Assembly: GCF_000024205.1 (NCBI RefSeq) | Contig: NC_013216.1 | Coordinates: 3,534,001-3,598,000, forward strand | Direction of reading: 5' to 3' | From: Desulfofarcimen acetoxidans DSM 771 | Lineage (GTDB): Bacteria; Bacillota; Desulfotomaculia; Desulfotomaculales; Desulfofarciminaceae | DNA length: 64,000 nucleotides | Part shown: piece after piece, positions 9,333-19,015 of the stretch | How positions within the stretch are numbered: position 1 is the first letter of the stretch | How the letters are laid out: every line of letters starts with the position of its first letter | Translations under genes and position numbers: made by a program | Notes under the pieces: generated by a model | Seen by the model: only the letters and a program-made list of their open reading frames with translations | Databases searched by the model: none | What the model was told of the DNA's origin: nothing

Positions 9333-10034
9333 TTAGAATAATCCTTTTACCTTCAAACTTACAAATTTATTATCTCCAATAATTATATGATCTAAGACAT
9401 CTATGCCGATAATTTTCCCCGCTTCTTCAAGCCTTTTGGTCACATCAATATCTTCTTTACTGGGAGCCGGATCACCGCTGGGATGATTATGAATGAGAAT
9501 TAAAGCAGCCGCGCTCTTTTTAATTGCTATTTTAAATAGCTCCCGCGGGTGCACAGCGGAAGAACTTAAGGTACCGACTGAAATAGTTTCCAAACTCAAG
9601 ACGCGGTTCTTAGTATTTAAAAGCATGGCCCTGAAGTACTCCCTGTCTAAATAGCGCATATCCTCCATAACCAGTCCCGCAACATCTTCCGGACTCTTAA
9701 TAAGAGGCTTGTCCTCCATAGTTTTCAAAGCCATACGTTTACCCAGCTCCAGTGCGGCTTTTATTTGAGCGGCTTTGGCCAAACCAATACCTTTAATCTC
9801 ATTTAATTCCTGCACTGTAGCATCCATTAAAGATCTTAAACCTTGAAAACCGGTCAGAATAATGGTTGCCAGTTCGATAGCTGAAACAGAAGCAGTCCCG
9901 GTTCTCAGCAGTATGGCCAGGAGTTCAATTTCAGACAGAGTTTCTACCCCTTCATTAAGAAGTCTTTCCCGTGGCCGCAAATCGGCAGGCATTTCTCTAA
10001 TGGTTAAACGGTAACCGGATTCCAAAAAAAACAC
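9333..10034 (-). CDS. radC: RadC/YeeS-family JAB-domain protein
   Basis: 233 aa. A helix-hairpin-helix part (residues 1-100; [19 protein letters not shown]) is followed by a JAB/MPN metal site with [14 protein letters not shown] (about residues 183-196). Its biochemical role is unsettled; despite the name, a direct repair role is not established. The start is GTG at 10034 with a weak ribosome site. The order maf-radC-mreB is conserved in Firmicutes. Confidence 0.93.
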   Translation of the reverse strand: MFFLESGYRLTIREMPADLRPRERLLNEGVETLSEIELLAILLRTGTASVSAIELATIILTGFQGLRSLMDATVQELNEIKGIGLAKAAQIKAALELGKRMALKTMEDKPLIKSPEDVAGLVMEDMRYLDREYFRAMLLNTKNRVLSLETISVGTLSSSAVHPRELFKIAIKKSAAALILIHNHPSGDPAPSKEDIDVTKRLEEAGKIIGIDVLDHIIIGDNKFVSLKVKGLF

Positions 10035-10048
10035 CCCGCTGCAAGGTT

Positions 10049-10624
10049 TTAAAATACCCGCACTTCAAATGTTTTTAAAACTTCCGCCAACCTGTAAACA
10101 GGCAAACCCACTACATTAAAAAAGCAACCTCTGATACCTTTCACCAGCACACAGCCAATGCCCTGTGCCGCGTAAGCCCCGGCCTTATCCATAGGTTCGC
10201 CGGTATTTATATAGTCTTCTATTTCCTCTCCGGTCAGGTCTTTTAATATAACTTCCGTTCTCTCACTGAAAACTTGCTTTCTACCGTCGGCAGCATTAAT
10301 TACTGCTACACCTGTCCAAACCTCATGGCTGCCGCCGGAAAGAAATTTCAGCATCTCAGCGGCATGAAGCCGGCTGTTTGGTTTACCTAGAATACGACCG
10401 TTCTTAACGACTACGGTATCTGCCCCAATAACTATTCCTCTGCTTAATTCCTGCGCTACCGCACTAGCCTTACGCAGGGAAAGCAACTCGACATTTTGGG
10501 CAGGTGTCAGTTTTTCGTCAATATTCTCGTCCACGTCACGAACTATAGTATCGAAAGGGAGTTTTATCAGTTTTAACAGGTCATGACGCCGGGGTGAGGA
10601 TGAAGCCAGTATGATTGGTTGCAC
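10049..10624 (-). CDS. maf: Maf nucleotide pyrophosphatase
   Basis: 191 aa when read from GTG 10624, which has AGGGGG six bases upstream and gives the usual family start (V/M)QPIILASSSPRR; a GTG at 10639 would add five residues with no ribosome site. Signatures are ASSSPRR at the N-terminus, GADTVV (about 72) and GEPMDKAGAYAAQG (about 145). Maf proteins hydrolyse dTTP/UTP or modified nucleotides and are linked to arrest of septation. Confidence 0.95.
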   Translation of the reverse strand: MQPIILASSSPRRHDLLKLIKLPFDTIVRDVDENIDEKLTPAQNVELLSLRKASAVAQELSRGIVIGADTVVVKNGRILGKPNSRLHAAEMLKFLSGGSHEVWTGVAVINAADGRKQVFSERTEVILKDLTGEEIEDYINTGEPMDKAGAYAAQGIGCVLVKGIRGCFFNVVGLPVYRLAEVLKTFEVRVF

Positions 10625-10640
10625 GGTATGCCCCCTCACC

Positions 10641-10898
10641 TTATGTCCTTTGATATATTAAATAGGCTAAACCCAGACCAAGAATTGTTAACGGATTAAT
10701 GGCTAATGATACACCAAAAGTAACATCTAAGAAGCTCAAATCCAGTGTTGTAGGGGGAAAACCAATTGCCGTGGCAGATTTCAGCCAAGAAAACTTCGGA
10801 GCCAGCATAGCCCCAACCGCACTTCCCGATATTCCTCCGACCATCAACAGCAAAAACAAGGTCCAGTTATTTCTCCCACCTCGGTTAATCTTGGCCAT
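10641..10898 (-). CDS. DUF4321 small membrane protein
   Basis: 85 aa with a basic start (MAKINRGGRNNW) and two hydrophobic segments (residues 13-32 and 60-82). This family (DUF4321) sits beside maf in many clostridial and Peptococcaceae genomes. It is 16 bp from maf on the same strand and is probably the first gene of the maf-radC-mre transcript. No biochemical function is known. Confidence 0.8.
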   Translation of the reverse strand: MAKINRGGRNNWTLFLLLMVGGISGSAVGAMLAPKFSWLKSATAIGFPPTTLDLSFLDVTFGVSLAINPLTILGLGLAYLIYQRT

Positions 10899-11016
10899 AA
10901 ATTAATTCACCCACATCAATATTTTATATTACATAAGCAAGAACTTAACCTGTACAAGCACTATACTACAGTTTAACACCTCTATACCTTTATGACAAGC
11001 ATGGTCAACTTGAAGA

Positions 11017-11475
11017 TTAACGGATCTGCACAATCATTTCCAGCTCTACGGCCGCATTTAACGGCAATTCGCTAACTCCCACAGCTGAACGGGCATGCCT
11101 GCCTTTTTCGCCAAAAATCTCAGCTAACAACTCTGAAGCGCCGTTAATTACTTGCGGTTGACCGGTAAAGCCCCGGCCGCTGTTGACAAAACCAGTCAGT
11201 CTGATAATCTGGACTATCTCATCCAGGCTGCCCGTGAAGCTTTTAACCGCTGCCAAACAATTTAAGGCGCAGATTTTAGCCGCCTCATATCCTTCCTCCA
11301 ACACTAAATCTTGACCTATTTTGCCTGTATACTTCAATTCACCTGCAACCAGCGGCAATTGTCCGGAGGTGTAGATATAGGAACCGCTTTTTACCGCCGG
11401 GACATAGGCGGCTACAGGCTGCGGCGCAGGCGGCACGCTAAGACCAAGGGATTTAATTTTTTCTTCGGGGGACAT
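11017..11475 (-). CDS. RidA/YjgF-YER057c-UK114 family protein (long subfamily)
   Basis: 152 aa from ATG 11475, preceded by GGGAGGT; an upstream ATG at 11490 would add 5 residues. It has the RidA-superfamily core, but with the extra N-terminal stretch ([19 protein letters not shown]) of the about 150-residue subfamily rather than the 125-residue RidA. Canonical RidA deaminates reactive enamine/imine intermediates; whether this subfamily does so is not established. It stands alone, followed by a cation exchanger on the same strand. Confidence 0.85.
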   Translation of the reverse strand: MSPEEKIKSLGLSVPPAPQPVAAYVPAVKSGSYIYTSGQLPLVAGELKYTGKIGQDLVLEEGYEAAKICALNCLAAVKSFTGSLDEIVQIIRLTGFVNSGRGFTGQPQVINGASELLAEIFGEKGRHARSAVGVSELPLNAAVELEMIVQIR

Positions 11476-11544
11476 TTTATTACCTCCCATATTTTTCTAT
11501 TATAATTTTAAAATTTCAACTAATGGTTAAAAAAAATATAACCT

Positions 11545-12552
11545 TCACTTTATCTGTCCGCTAACCACTGCTCCCACAAAAATTATGTAAAATAAGCCGC
11601 CAAAGCCTGCCAGGAGGCGGCTGTCCATACGGCCTTGCCTGCGTACTGCTATATAGGCGGCCAGCGCTGAGATGATAGCTAAAACACAGCTTAAAATGGC
11701 AATGGGACTGAGTTCCCAGGGTGTCAGAAAAATGCCGACAGCCGGGATGAGTGAGCTTTGAAATACCATGGCACCGGTCAGATTGCCCATGGCTATTGTA
11801 TCTTTACTCTGGCCAATCCAGATAAAGCTGTTAACTTTCTCCGGCAGTTCGGTAGCTACGGGAGCTACCAGCAGGGAGAAGATAAAAGCCGGTACACCCA
11901 GTAAAGTTGATATGCGGCCTATACCGTCAACAAAGTACTTAGCTCCGATGATTATTAATATAAAAGCTATTACAACTTGAGTAATAATCATGCCGGTATG
12001 TGGCTTTTCTTTATTCCGGGCAAAATAAAGAGCAGCCAAAGCCTCATCTTCACCGCACTCCCGGCCATCTGTCAATGTTTTATAGACAAAATAGATATAA
12101 GCTGCAACCAGAAATGCAGCTGATGCATATTTACCCGCTGAAGGTAAAAATGAAGCGGCAATAGCTACACTGTAAACGATTAGGAAAAAACCCAGATCCC
12201 TGCGCATTACTAACGGATCGGCATTCAACCAAGGGTATTCTTTCCTCTTGTGGCGGTAAAATACAGCAGCTAAACCGACAAGAAAAAAGGCAATAGTGCT
12301 TAACATAAAGGGTGCTCCCAGAATTGCCCCGATGCCAATGTCGTGAGCGGACTCACCGCTGGCAAAGAGCACAGCAATTATGGGAATAACCGTTTCCGGC
12401 ATGGCAGTCCCTACAGCGGCCAAAATACTGCCTACCGCACCCTCGGTCAGTCCCATTTTCCTCCCCAACCACTCAACACCGTTGGTAAAAAGCCCGGCAG
12501 CAACCAGAATTACACCCAGGCTTATAATCAGTAAAGCAACATCATAAAGCAC
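11545..12552 (-). CDS. Sodium/calcium exchanger (CaCA family) membrane protein
   Basis: 335 aa with about ten membrane segments and the two inverted alpha-repeat motifs of CaCA antiporters: AAVGTAMPETVIPI (about residue 46) and APVATELPEKVNSFIW (about 230). It probably exports Ca2+ or another cation against Na+ or H+. The E in each repeat is the expected ion ligand. It is an isolated gene whose start (GTG/ATG region at 12552) faces a 440-bp gap. Confidence 0.85.
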   Translation of the reverse strand: MLYDVALLIISLGVILVAAGLFTNGVEWLGRKMGLTEGAVGSILAAVGTAMPETVIPIIAVLFASGESAHDIGIGAILGAPFMLSTIAFFLVGLAAVFYRHKRKEYPWLNADPLVMRRDLGFFLIVYSVAIAASFLPSAGKYASAAFLVAAYIYFVYKTLTDGRECGEDEALAALYFARNKEKPHTGMIITQVVIAFILIIIGAKYFVDGIGRISTLLGVPAFIFSLLVAPVATELPEKVNSFIWIGQSKDTIAMGNLTGAMVFQSSLIPAVGIFLTPWELSPIAILSCVLAIISALAAYIAVRRQGRMDSRLLAGFGGLFYIIFVGAVVSGQIK

Positions 12553-12999
12553 CGGATCACCTCATTGTTTTATTGTTTCTAATTACTGCTGTAAGTCAAA
12601 TTATAAACCTATCAGGTAATGAAATCCACTTTTTTAGCGACATAAAAGGCTCCATTAAATATTTTCAGATTTCTCAAATAACTCATAATTAGAAAGTCTC
12701 AACGGAAGACTAAAACAGGCTATTGCCGGATCAAACTATTTTCTCATCCACCCTTACAATTTTATAAAGTGATTCTTGATTACAGTTGCGGTCTGATATA
12801 TACAAAGATACAATTATAGCTTGCCTGTTAAAAGGCTCTCTTAATCGCAAACCTTAAATCAACTATAAAAGAATTTTCAGCTTTACCAAATGAATTTAAA
12901 CAACCACGCGACCGGTAAATAAAAAGGTTTTTTAATCCACGCAACGAATATATAATTTGCATATGTGAAGTCTGAAAATTCCTTGAGGAGATGATAGCC
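12553..12999. other. Intergenic gap before folC
   Basis: AT-rich 447 bp with no convincing ORF on either strand. A TATAAT box at about 12951 could serve folC, but no clear -35 box is seen. GAGGAG at 12985-12990 is the folC ribosome site. I see no riboswitch or repeat here. Confidence 0.5.
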
Positions 13000-14289
13000 T
13001 TGGAATACAAGGAAGCTATGAATTACCTGGAGAACTTAACCAAGTTCGGTTTTAATTTTGGTCTGGGAAGAATTGAAGAATTATTGCGTCGCCTGGGCAA
13101 TCCACATACTAAAATAAAAGCGATTCATATCGGCGGCACCAACGGCAAGGGCTCTACTACGGCCATGCTGTCCGCCGTTTTAAAAGAAGCCGGTTTACGC
13201 GTGGGTATGTTTACTTCACCTCACCTGCATTCTTATACTGAAAGATACAGGATTAACGGCGAGCCGGTCGGACAGGAACGGATAGCGAAAATGATCACCA
13301 GGCTGCGCCCTCATTTGGAGGACATGGTTCGGGAAGGCTTTGAACATCCCACGGAATTCGAAGCTGGTACAGCCATGGCTTTTCTCTATTTCGCCGAGGA
13401 AAAGGTTGACCTGCTGCTGCTGGAAGTCGGGCTGGGCGGAGCCATAGATTCCACCAATGTAATTACGCCTGTAGTTTCCGTGCTGACCAACATTGCCATG
13501 GATCACATGGACTACTTGGGTAATACTATTCAGGAAATTACTGCTGTCAAAACAGGCATCATCAAATCTGGAATTCCGGTGGTAACCTCGGCCAAAAACC
13601 CGGAAGCGCTAAAAATTATTGAGGCTGCCTGCCGGGAAAAAGCAGCTCAGTTAACTGTTGTCGGAAACCAAGTGACTGTGGAACAGAAAGAGTTTTCCAC
13701 TGCCGGACAGAAATTTTCTATATTCACTGACAGTAACCACTATGAGGATTTGACCTTGCCGCTTTTGGGGCGACATCAAATAACCAATGCCGCAGGTGTT
13801 GTGGCGGTAATTGAGGTACTGCAGCAGTTGGGTTATACTATACCGAAAGAAGCAGTGCACAGCGGTCTGGCTAAAACCGATTGGCCCGCCAGACTGGAAA
13901 TTATGCGTCAGAAACCGACCGTCCTGATCGATGCCGCCCATAACCTGGACGGGGTGCAAAGCTTAAAGCAGGCTCTTTTGGATTATTTCCCCTCTAAAAA
14001 AGTAACTTTGGTTTTAGGCATGCTGGGCGATAAGGAGCGTTCAAAGGTAGTAGCTGAATTAACACCGCTGGCTGAAGCAGTGGTAATCACCAAGCCAAAC
14101 AGTCCCAGAGCCGGTGATTGGGAACTGCTGGCAGATGAGGCCAGGAGGTTTACGGATAAAGTTACCTTGATTGAAAATATCACTGAAGCGGTTGACGCGG
14201 CTATGAGTATGGCCGGGGAAGAAGATTTAGTCTGTATCACCGGGTCTTTTTATATGGTGGCTGAAGCCCGCGAGCATGTTATGCATTAG
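13000..14289 (+). CDS. folC: Folylpolyglutamate synthase / dihydrofolate synthase
   Basis: 429 aa from TTG 13000, chosen because GAGGAG ends 9 bases upstream; the ATG at 12991 abuts that site directly and is a poor start. Mur-ligase-fold enzyme that adds glutamate to folates. The P-loop is GGTNGKGSTTAML (about residue 45), followed by GLGGAIDSTN (about 145), NIAMDHMDYLG (about 165) and DAAHNLDG in the C-terminal domain (about 312). The length is normal. It is divergently placed relative to its usual partner valS, which lies downstream on the opposite strand. Confidence 0.95.
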   Translation: MEYKEAMNYLENLTKFGFNFGLGRIEELLRRLGNPHTKIKAIHIGGTNGKGSTTAMLSAVLKEAGLRVGMFTSPHLHSYTERYRINGEPVGQERIAKMITRLRPHLEDMVREGFEHPTEFEAGTAMAFLYFAEEKVDLLLLEVGLGGAIDSTNVITPVVSVLTNIAMDHMDYLGNTIQEITAVKTGIIKSGIPVVTSAKNPEALKIIEAACREKAAQLTVVGNQVTVEQKEFSTAGQKFSIFTDSNHYEDLTLPLLGRHQITNAAGVVAVIEVLQQLGYTIPKEAVHSGLAKTDWPARLEIMRQKPTVLIDAAHNLDGVQSLKQALLDYFPSKKVTLVLGMLGDKERSKVVAELTPLAEAVVITKPNSPRAGDWELLADEARRFTDKVTLIENITEAVDAAMSMAGEEDLVCITGSFYMVAEAREHVMH

Positions 14290-14529
14290 TGCTTAATAAT
14301 TATGATTAGTTCATCCATCTATATTACTCGTTTTTCGAGTCAATTAGAAAATAATTAGATTTAGCCATATCCATATTTACTATTTTGTATTAAAATATTA
14401 AGCTTGGGGTTATTGTAAAGGCAGTCTTCCTATCAAGCAATAATTCACTGATGTTATATTTTGTTCTATTATTCTTGCTATAACTGCCTTTAAGAACCTC
14501 AATATTATTGTTGCCAGGTACCGTATTTT

Positions 14530-15068
14530 TTTTCTATAAAAACTTTTCATTGTCCAGTCATTAATATGTCGAATTTTAATCTCTATAGGAGCATCTCCCA
14601 TAGAGATTCGCTGTGTTCCTGAACAGTGATTTGCTCTGCTCAGGAGACATCAGCCTGAAAAGTTTTCCTGGCTGAGTAGTAATCATTGTCGTCTTCTCTG
14701 AAATTCCAGCAATCCGCAACACCACTTATGCTGAGATGAGGTTCCTTATATCTTTGTTGCTCCTGCCACTCTCCATAGCTATTAGGTTCATATCCTATAG
14801 CACTACCCGCATTGTTATTTACTCTCATCTGTCTATCTCTATGATAACTATTTGCAGGACATTTTGGTGCGTTAACCGGTATCTGATGATGGTTGACACC
14901 AGGTCTATATCTTCGCGTATCGCCATAAGAGAACAATCCGCCCCGAAGCATTTTATCCGGGGAAAAACCTATTCCCGGAACTATATTTGCGAAATTAAAT
15001 GCTGCTTGCTCAACTTCTGCAAAACAGTTTTCAATAATTTTTATTGTTTTAAATTGATTAAAATCCAA
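14530..15068 (-). pseudogene. Decayed catalase (KatA-type) C-terminal relic
   Basis: Reading the minus strand from about 15068 gives an unmistakable monofunctional catalase C-terminal region: [60 protein letters not shown] and [12 protein letters not shown]. The frame then shifts near 14675 to continue [20 protein letters not shown], and shifts again near 14600 to MGDAPIEIKIRHINDW. The first three quarters of the protein, including the catalytic His and Asn, are absent. It is therefore a 5'-deleted gene with at least two frameshifts, not a working enzyme. Confidence 0.9.
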
Positions 15069-15205
15069 TCAGCCTGTGCTCAGATTTTAGTCATTAAGGA
15101 GCCGGTTTGATAATAAAAACCTGGCAGATACCTGCTTTTTCAAATCGTTAACCACTGGCATATATTTTGCGTGTGCAGATAATAAGTTATCTCATCAAAC
15201 ACAAT

Positions 15206-15234
15206 ATTTGAACTTTTCTGACTTTCAATACTTA
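15206..15234 (+). promoter_or_regulatory. Candidate promoter of the 47-aa mini-gene
   Basis: TTGAAC followed by about 17 bases and CTTAAT is a plausible sigma-A-like promoter about 55 bp upstream of the small ORF. A CATATTAAC stretch closer to the gene could instead be a sporulation-sigma -10 box. Neither is decisive. Confidence 0.3.
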
Positions 15235-15287
15235 ATCATAAAAAAATTAAACTTTACATATTAACAAAATTACAGGAGGTGCGGATT

Positions 15288-15431
15288 ATGAACAAATGTG
15301 TGGTTAGTTGGCCCTGCAGTCGCAGTGAAATATTGGAGGTTGTTTATAACATCGGCTGCGGAAGATGTGAAGTGAAAAAAAGAAGCAGTATCAGCAAGTT
15401 GTGGTCGGCCATCATTTCTCTTATTTCTTAA
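15288..15431 (+). CDS. 47-aa cysteine-containing small protein
   Basis: ATG 15288 lies 7-8 bases after a perfect AGGAGGT ribosome site, and the ORF ends at TAA 15431, just before a strong hairpin. The peptide starts MNKCVVSWPCSRSEIL, has a CGRC motif (C24-x2-C27), four cysteines in all, a basic middle (KKRSS) and a hydrophobic end (LWSAIISLIS). The complete expression layout (ribosome site, ORF, terminator) argues it is real. No family is recognised. A CxxC pair suggests metal binding or redox chemistry; a membrane-associating tail is possible. Confidence 0.6.
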   Translation: MNKCVVSWPCSRSEILEVVYNIGCGRCEVKKRSSISKLWSAIISLIS

Positions 15432-15450
15432 ATTGTCATCCTCATTTAAA

Positions 15451-15472
15451 AGCCACCCGGATCCGGGTGGCT
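15451..15472. terminator. Bidirectional hairpin terminator between the mini-gene and valS
   Basis: AGCCACCCGGATCCGGGTGG(CT) is a 22-bp palindrome with T-rich stretches on both sides. It serves the small plus-strand ORF and the convergent valS gene. Confidence 0.85.
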
Positions 15473-15488
15473 TTATTTCTTTTCACAT

Positions 15489-18134
15489 TTACTTCAACAC
15501 AGAAATTCTCTCCGCCAAAGCTTTTTCCTTGGCCGCAAGCTCTGCCTCTTTGCCCCGGTCTTTTTCAATCACTTCTGCCGGTGCCTTGGCCAGGTAACCG
15601 GAGTTGTTCAGCTTGCCCCGCACTTTGGCCAAATCCTGCTTAACTGATTTAAGTTCTTTTTCCAGCCGGGCAATTTCTTTGTCTATATCAATAAGACCCT
15701 TCAGCGGCACGTAAACCTCTACGCCGTGGGTCACCGCGTGAACAGCCTGTCCCAAGTCATCTTTCAACTGGCTGACTGTTTGCGAGCTGCAGCGAGCCAA
15801 ATTTTCTATATAGGAAATGCCGCCTGTCAGTATTTCCCGCACTTCCTCGTCTTCCACCAGCAATATCGCCTCAGCCTGCTTGGATGGCGGCACGTTCATT
15901 TCACTGCGGATGCGCCGGATTTCTTTGGTTACTTCCATCAAAATTTCCATACGTTTTTCTGCTTCCGGGTCGATTAAGTCCTCTTTATAGACCGGCCAGG
16001 CGGCGTGCATGACAGTCTGCCCGTCATGCGGCAGGTGCTGCCAGATTTCCTCTGTAATAAAAGGCATGAAGGGGTGCAATAATTCCAGGGTACCCTTCAA
16101 CACTGAAGCCAAAACCCGCTGGGCTGTATGGCGGGCCTTTTCACCTTCCTTGCCGTAAACCCTGGGCTTGATCAGTTCAAGATACCAGTCGCAAAACTCA
16201 CCCCAGATAAATTCATATAGTGAACGGGCAGCCTCACCCAGTTCATAGGCCTCCAGGTTTTTGGTCACACTTTTTACAGTTGCCTGGTAGCGGCTGATCA
16301 TCCAGCGGTCAGCCAGACTGTAATCCTGACTGTCCACCGGCTTCTCCGGATCATAGTCAGACAAGTTCATAAGTGAGAAACGCGAAGCATTCCACAGCTT
16401 ATTGGCAAAATTGCGTGCTCCGTCCAGCCTTTCGAAATGAAAGCGCAGGTCATTGCCGGGGGTATTGCCCGTAACCAGCATGAAACGCAGGCTGTCGGCA
16501 CCGTGGCTCTCGATTAAATCTATAGGATCAATACCGTTGCCCAAGGATTTGCTCATCTTGCGGCCCAGAGCGTCTAAAACCAGGCCGTGGATAAATACTT
16601 CTCTGAAGGGCACTTCTTCCATGAATTCCAGTCCGGAAAAAATCATGCGGGCCACCCAGAAGAATATAATGTCCCGCCCGGTAACCAGCACAGAAGTAGG
16701 ATAGAAATGCTTCAATTCCGCTGTCTCCGAGGGCCAGCCCAGTGTGGAGAAAGGCCAGAGCGCCGAAGAAAACCAGGTATCCAGAACATCAGGATCCTGC
16801 TCCAATTGCGTGCCGCCGCACTTGGGACAAACTGTCACCGGTGTTTTGGAGGCTACCAGCTCGTCACAAGCCCGGCAATACCAAACAGGTATGCGGTGTC
16901 CCCACCAGAGCTGGCGGGAAATACACCAGTCACGAATGTTTTCCATCCAGTTTAAATATATTTTAGTAAAACGTTCGGGTATAAACTTTACACTGCCGTC
17001 CACGGCAGCTTTTATGGCAGGTTCGGCTAAGGGACGCATGCGAACAAACCACTGCTTGGAAAGCATTGGTTCAATAACTGTATTACAGCGGTAACAGTGA
17101 CCTACAGCATGGTCATGATCGTCAATTTTAATCAAGTAACCCTGAGCATCCAGATCTTTAACGATTTTCTTTCTGCATTCCCAGCGGTCTAACCCCCGGT
17201 AGCGGCCCGCTGTTTCATTCATCACCCCGTGCTTGTCAATTACCTGAACTGAAGGCAAATCGTGTCTCTGGGCAACTTCAAAGTCGTTGGGGTCATGAGC
17301 CGGGGTAATCTTCAAGGCGCCTGTACCAAATGCCGGGTCAACATATTCATCGGCAATAACAGGTATCTCCCGGCCAACCAAAGGCAAAATAACGGTCTTG
17401 CCCACCAGGTGTTTATAGCGAGCGTCTTCCGGATGCACTGCCACGGCAACATCACCCAGCATGGTTTCCGGGCGGGTAGTAGCCACCACCAGATAATCTG
17501 CACTGTCTTTGGCCGGGTATTTAAGGTGGTAAAGGTGACCCGGCTTGTCCAGGTGCTCCACTTCAATATCGGAAATGGTGGTGTGGCATTTGGGACACCA
17601 GTTGGTAATATAATTGCCCCGGTAGATTAAACCTTTTTCATAAAGCCGGATAAATACTTCTCTCACAGCGGAGGAACAGCCTTCATCCATGGTAAATCTC
17701 TCTCTCTCCCAGTCACAGGAAGCACCCAGTCTCCTAAGCTGGTGCGTAATGCGCCCGCCGTACCGCTCTTTCCAGGCCCAAACACGCTCCAGGAATTTCT
17801 CTCTGCCCAGTTCGTGTTTCGTGGTGCCTTCCTGAGCGAGCTGTTCTTCCACCTTGGCCTGGGTGGCTATGCCTGCATGGTCTGTTCCCGGCAGCCATAA
17901 AGTATTGCAGCCCTGCATACGGCGAAAACGAGTTAAGATATCCTGCAGAGTGTTATCCAGCGCATGCCCTCCATGCAGCTGCCCGGTTACATTGGGTGGC
18001 GGCATGACAATACAAAAAGGCTTGGCCGAAAGATCGACTTCTGTGTGAAAAAAGTGGTTTTCTTCCCAGTGTTGATACCACTTCTCCTCTACTTCTTTAG
18101 GGTTATAGACGGTAGAAATATCGGGTTTATTCAA
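15489..18134 (-). CDS. valS: Valyl-tRNA synthetase
   Basis: 881 aa class I aminoacyl-tRNA synthetase of normal length. Signature HIGH-like motif [15 protein letters not shown] (about residue 46), the CP1 editing domain ([19 protein letters not shown], about 220), the KMSKS loop in [11 protein letters not shown] (about 520) and a C-terminal coiled coil ([20 protein letters not shown]). It charges tRNA-Val and edits mischarged Thr. It starts at TTG 18134 after GGGAGGT. The leader upstream carries strong secondary structure, see that entry. Confidence 0.97.
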   Translation of the reverse strand: MNKPDISTVYNPKEVEEKWYQHWEENHFFHTEVDLSAKPFCIVMPPPNVTGQLHGGHALDNTLQDILTRFRRMQGCNTLWLPGTDHAGIATQAKVEEQLAQEGTTKHELGREKFLERVWAWKERYGGRITHQLRRLGASCDWERERFTMDEGCSSAVREVFIRLYEKGLIYRGNYITNWCPKCHTTISDIEVEHLDKPGHLYHLKYPAKDSADYLVVATTRPETMLGDVAVAVHPEDARYKHLVGKTVILPLVGREIPVIADEYVDPAFGTGALKITPAHDPNDFEVAQRHDLPSVQVIDKHGVMNETAGRYRGLDRWECRKKIVKDLDAQGYLIKIDDHDHAVGHCYRCNTVIEPMLSKQWFVRMRPLAEPAIKAAVDGSVKFIPERFTKIYLNWMENIRDWCISRQLWWGHRIPVWYCRACDELVASKTPVTVCPKCGGTQLEQDPDVLDTWFSSALWPFSTLGWPSETAELKHFYPTSVLVTGRDIIFFWVARMIFSGLEFMEEVPFREVFIHGLVLDALGRKMSKSLGNGIDPIDLIESHGADSLRFMLVTGNTPGNDLRFHFERLDGARNFANKLWNASRFSLMNLSDYDPEKPVDSQDYSLADRWMISRYQATVKSVTKNLEAYELGEAARSLYEFIWGEFCDWYLELIKPRVYGKEGEKARHTAQRVLASVLKGTLELLHPFMPFITEEIWQHLPHDGQTVMHAAWPVYKEDLIDPEAEKRMEILMEVTKEIRRIRSEMNVPPSKQAEAILLVEDEEVREILTGGISYIENLARCSSQTVSQLKDDLGQAVHAVTHGVEVYVPLKGLIDIDKEIARLEKELKSVKQDLAKVRGKLNNSGYLAKAPAEVIEKDRGKEAELAAKEKALAERISVLK

Positions 18135-18189
18135 CTATATTTACCTCCCTGAGGGTCAGTCAAAAGCTTAACCCTTTTTCACATTTATT

Positions 18190-18310
18190 AAACTAATCAA
18201 CCCCGCAAAAGCACCTGCAAGAGCTACTTTTCGGGGTTGGGACAGTCATTGGCCGGAGGTGCCCGCAAACCATATATGAAATTTAAGGCAGCTAAAACCA
18301 CCCTACCTCC
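18190..18310 (-). promoter_or_regulatory. Structured valS leader, possible T-box-like attenuator
   Basis: On the minus strand, AGGGTGGTTTTAGC (18291-18304) resembles the start of a T-box motif (consensus AGGGTGGNACCGCG). About 50 bases later comes a long hairpin whose arms are CAACCCCGAAAAG and CTTTTGCGGGGTTG with one bulge (18199-18240). Firmicute valS genes are often T-box controlled. The second half of the T-box is poor, the spacing is unusual and I could not place a valine specifier loop, so this is tentative. Confidence 0.35.
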
Positions 18311-18439
18311 AAACCTTTATCATCAATATATTACTCATTTTTACCCTGGCTGTCAACTTATTACCCTCCCTGGCAAGCTTGAGAGGATTTTCAATGATAC
18401 ACGCCATTTATTACAGGCAAGTTATATTATCTGTCAGCA

Positions 18440-18886
18440 TCAATAAGGAAATCTGGCCCTGCGGTAAACACGGCGATGTGCAGGCAGTTTAACTCCCCAA
18501 ATCCCCCCCACTGACCCGGCTATAAGTAAAGGCAGCATTTTAAAAAAAACCGCTAATAAATCCAAGGCCCGGCTATTTACAAAACCAGTCAGGCCCGTCA
18601 ATAACAGAACATAAACGAGCCCTACCAGCATACCGTGCAGCCATCCCTGTTCACCGGCCACCCGCCCGCTGACAATCCCCCCAACAGTAACACCGCCCAA
18701 GGTAATCAGACTGGTTAAACCGCTAAGATAAAAAACTTCCCGGTTGCTGAACATTACCCAGAAGACTGTTAATGTAAAAGCAGCCACAATCACAGACAAA
18801 GCCCAAACTGTTCCCGACAAAACGGCTTTTGGACTTAAGCTTTGTCTAACCGGTCTGCGTCTTCTGAGAAAAGCAATTTTTATCAT
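18440..18886 (-). CDS. TIGR04086-family membrane protein
   Basis: 148 aa with a basic N-terminus (RRRRPVR) and four hydrophobic segments. The pattern of Gly-rich helices (GGVTVGGIVSGRVAGEQGWLHG) fits the YrzE/TIGR04086 family of small membrane proteins found widely in Firmicutes. No function is known. It is upstream of valS on the same strand, separated by the 305-bp structured leader. Confidence 0.65.
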   Translation of the reverse strand: MIKIAFLRRRRPVRQSLSPKAVLSGTVWALSVIVAAFTLTVFWVMFSNREVFYLSGLTSLITLGGVTVGGIVSGRVAGEQGWLHGMLVGLVYVLLLTGLTGFVNSRALDLLAVFFKMLPLLIAGSVGGIWGVKLPAHRRVYRRARFPY

Positions 18887-19015
18887 GCCGACACCTCATC
18901 CTTGGTTTAAATGCGCAATTTTATAGTGTAAATTATTCGGTTGCTGCGGCAGATATGACAGGGAAGACTGTTCTTATTTTTTTTATTCACTAATATCATA
19001 TATGGGGGTGGTTTT

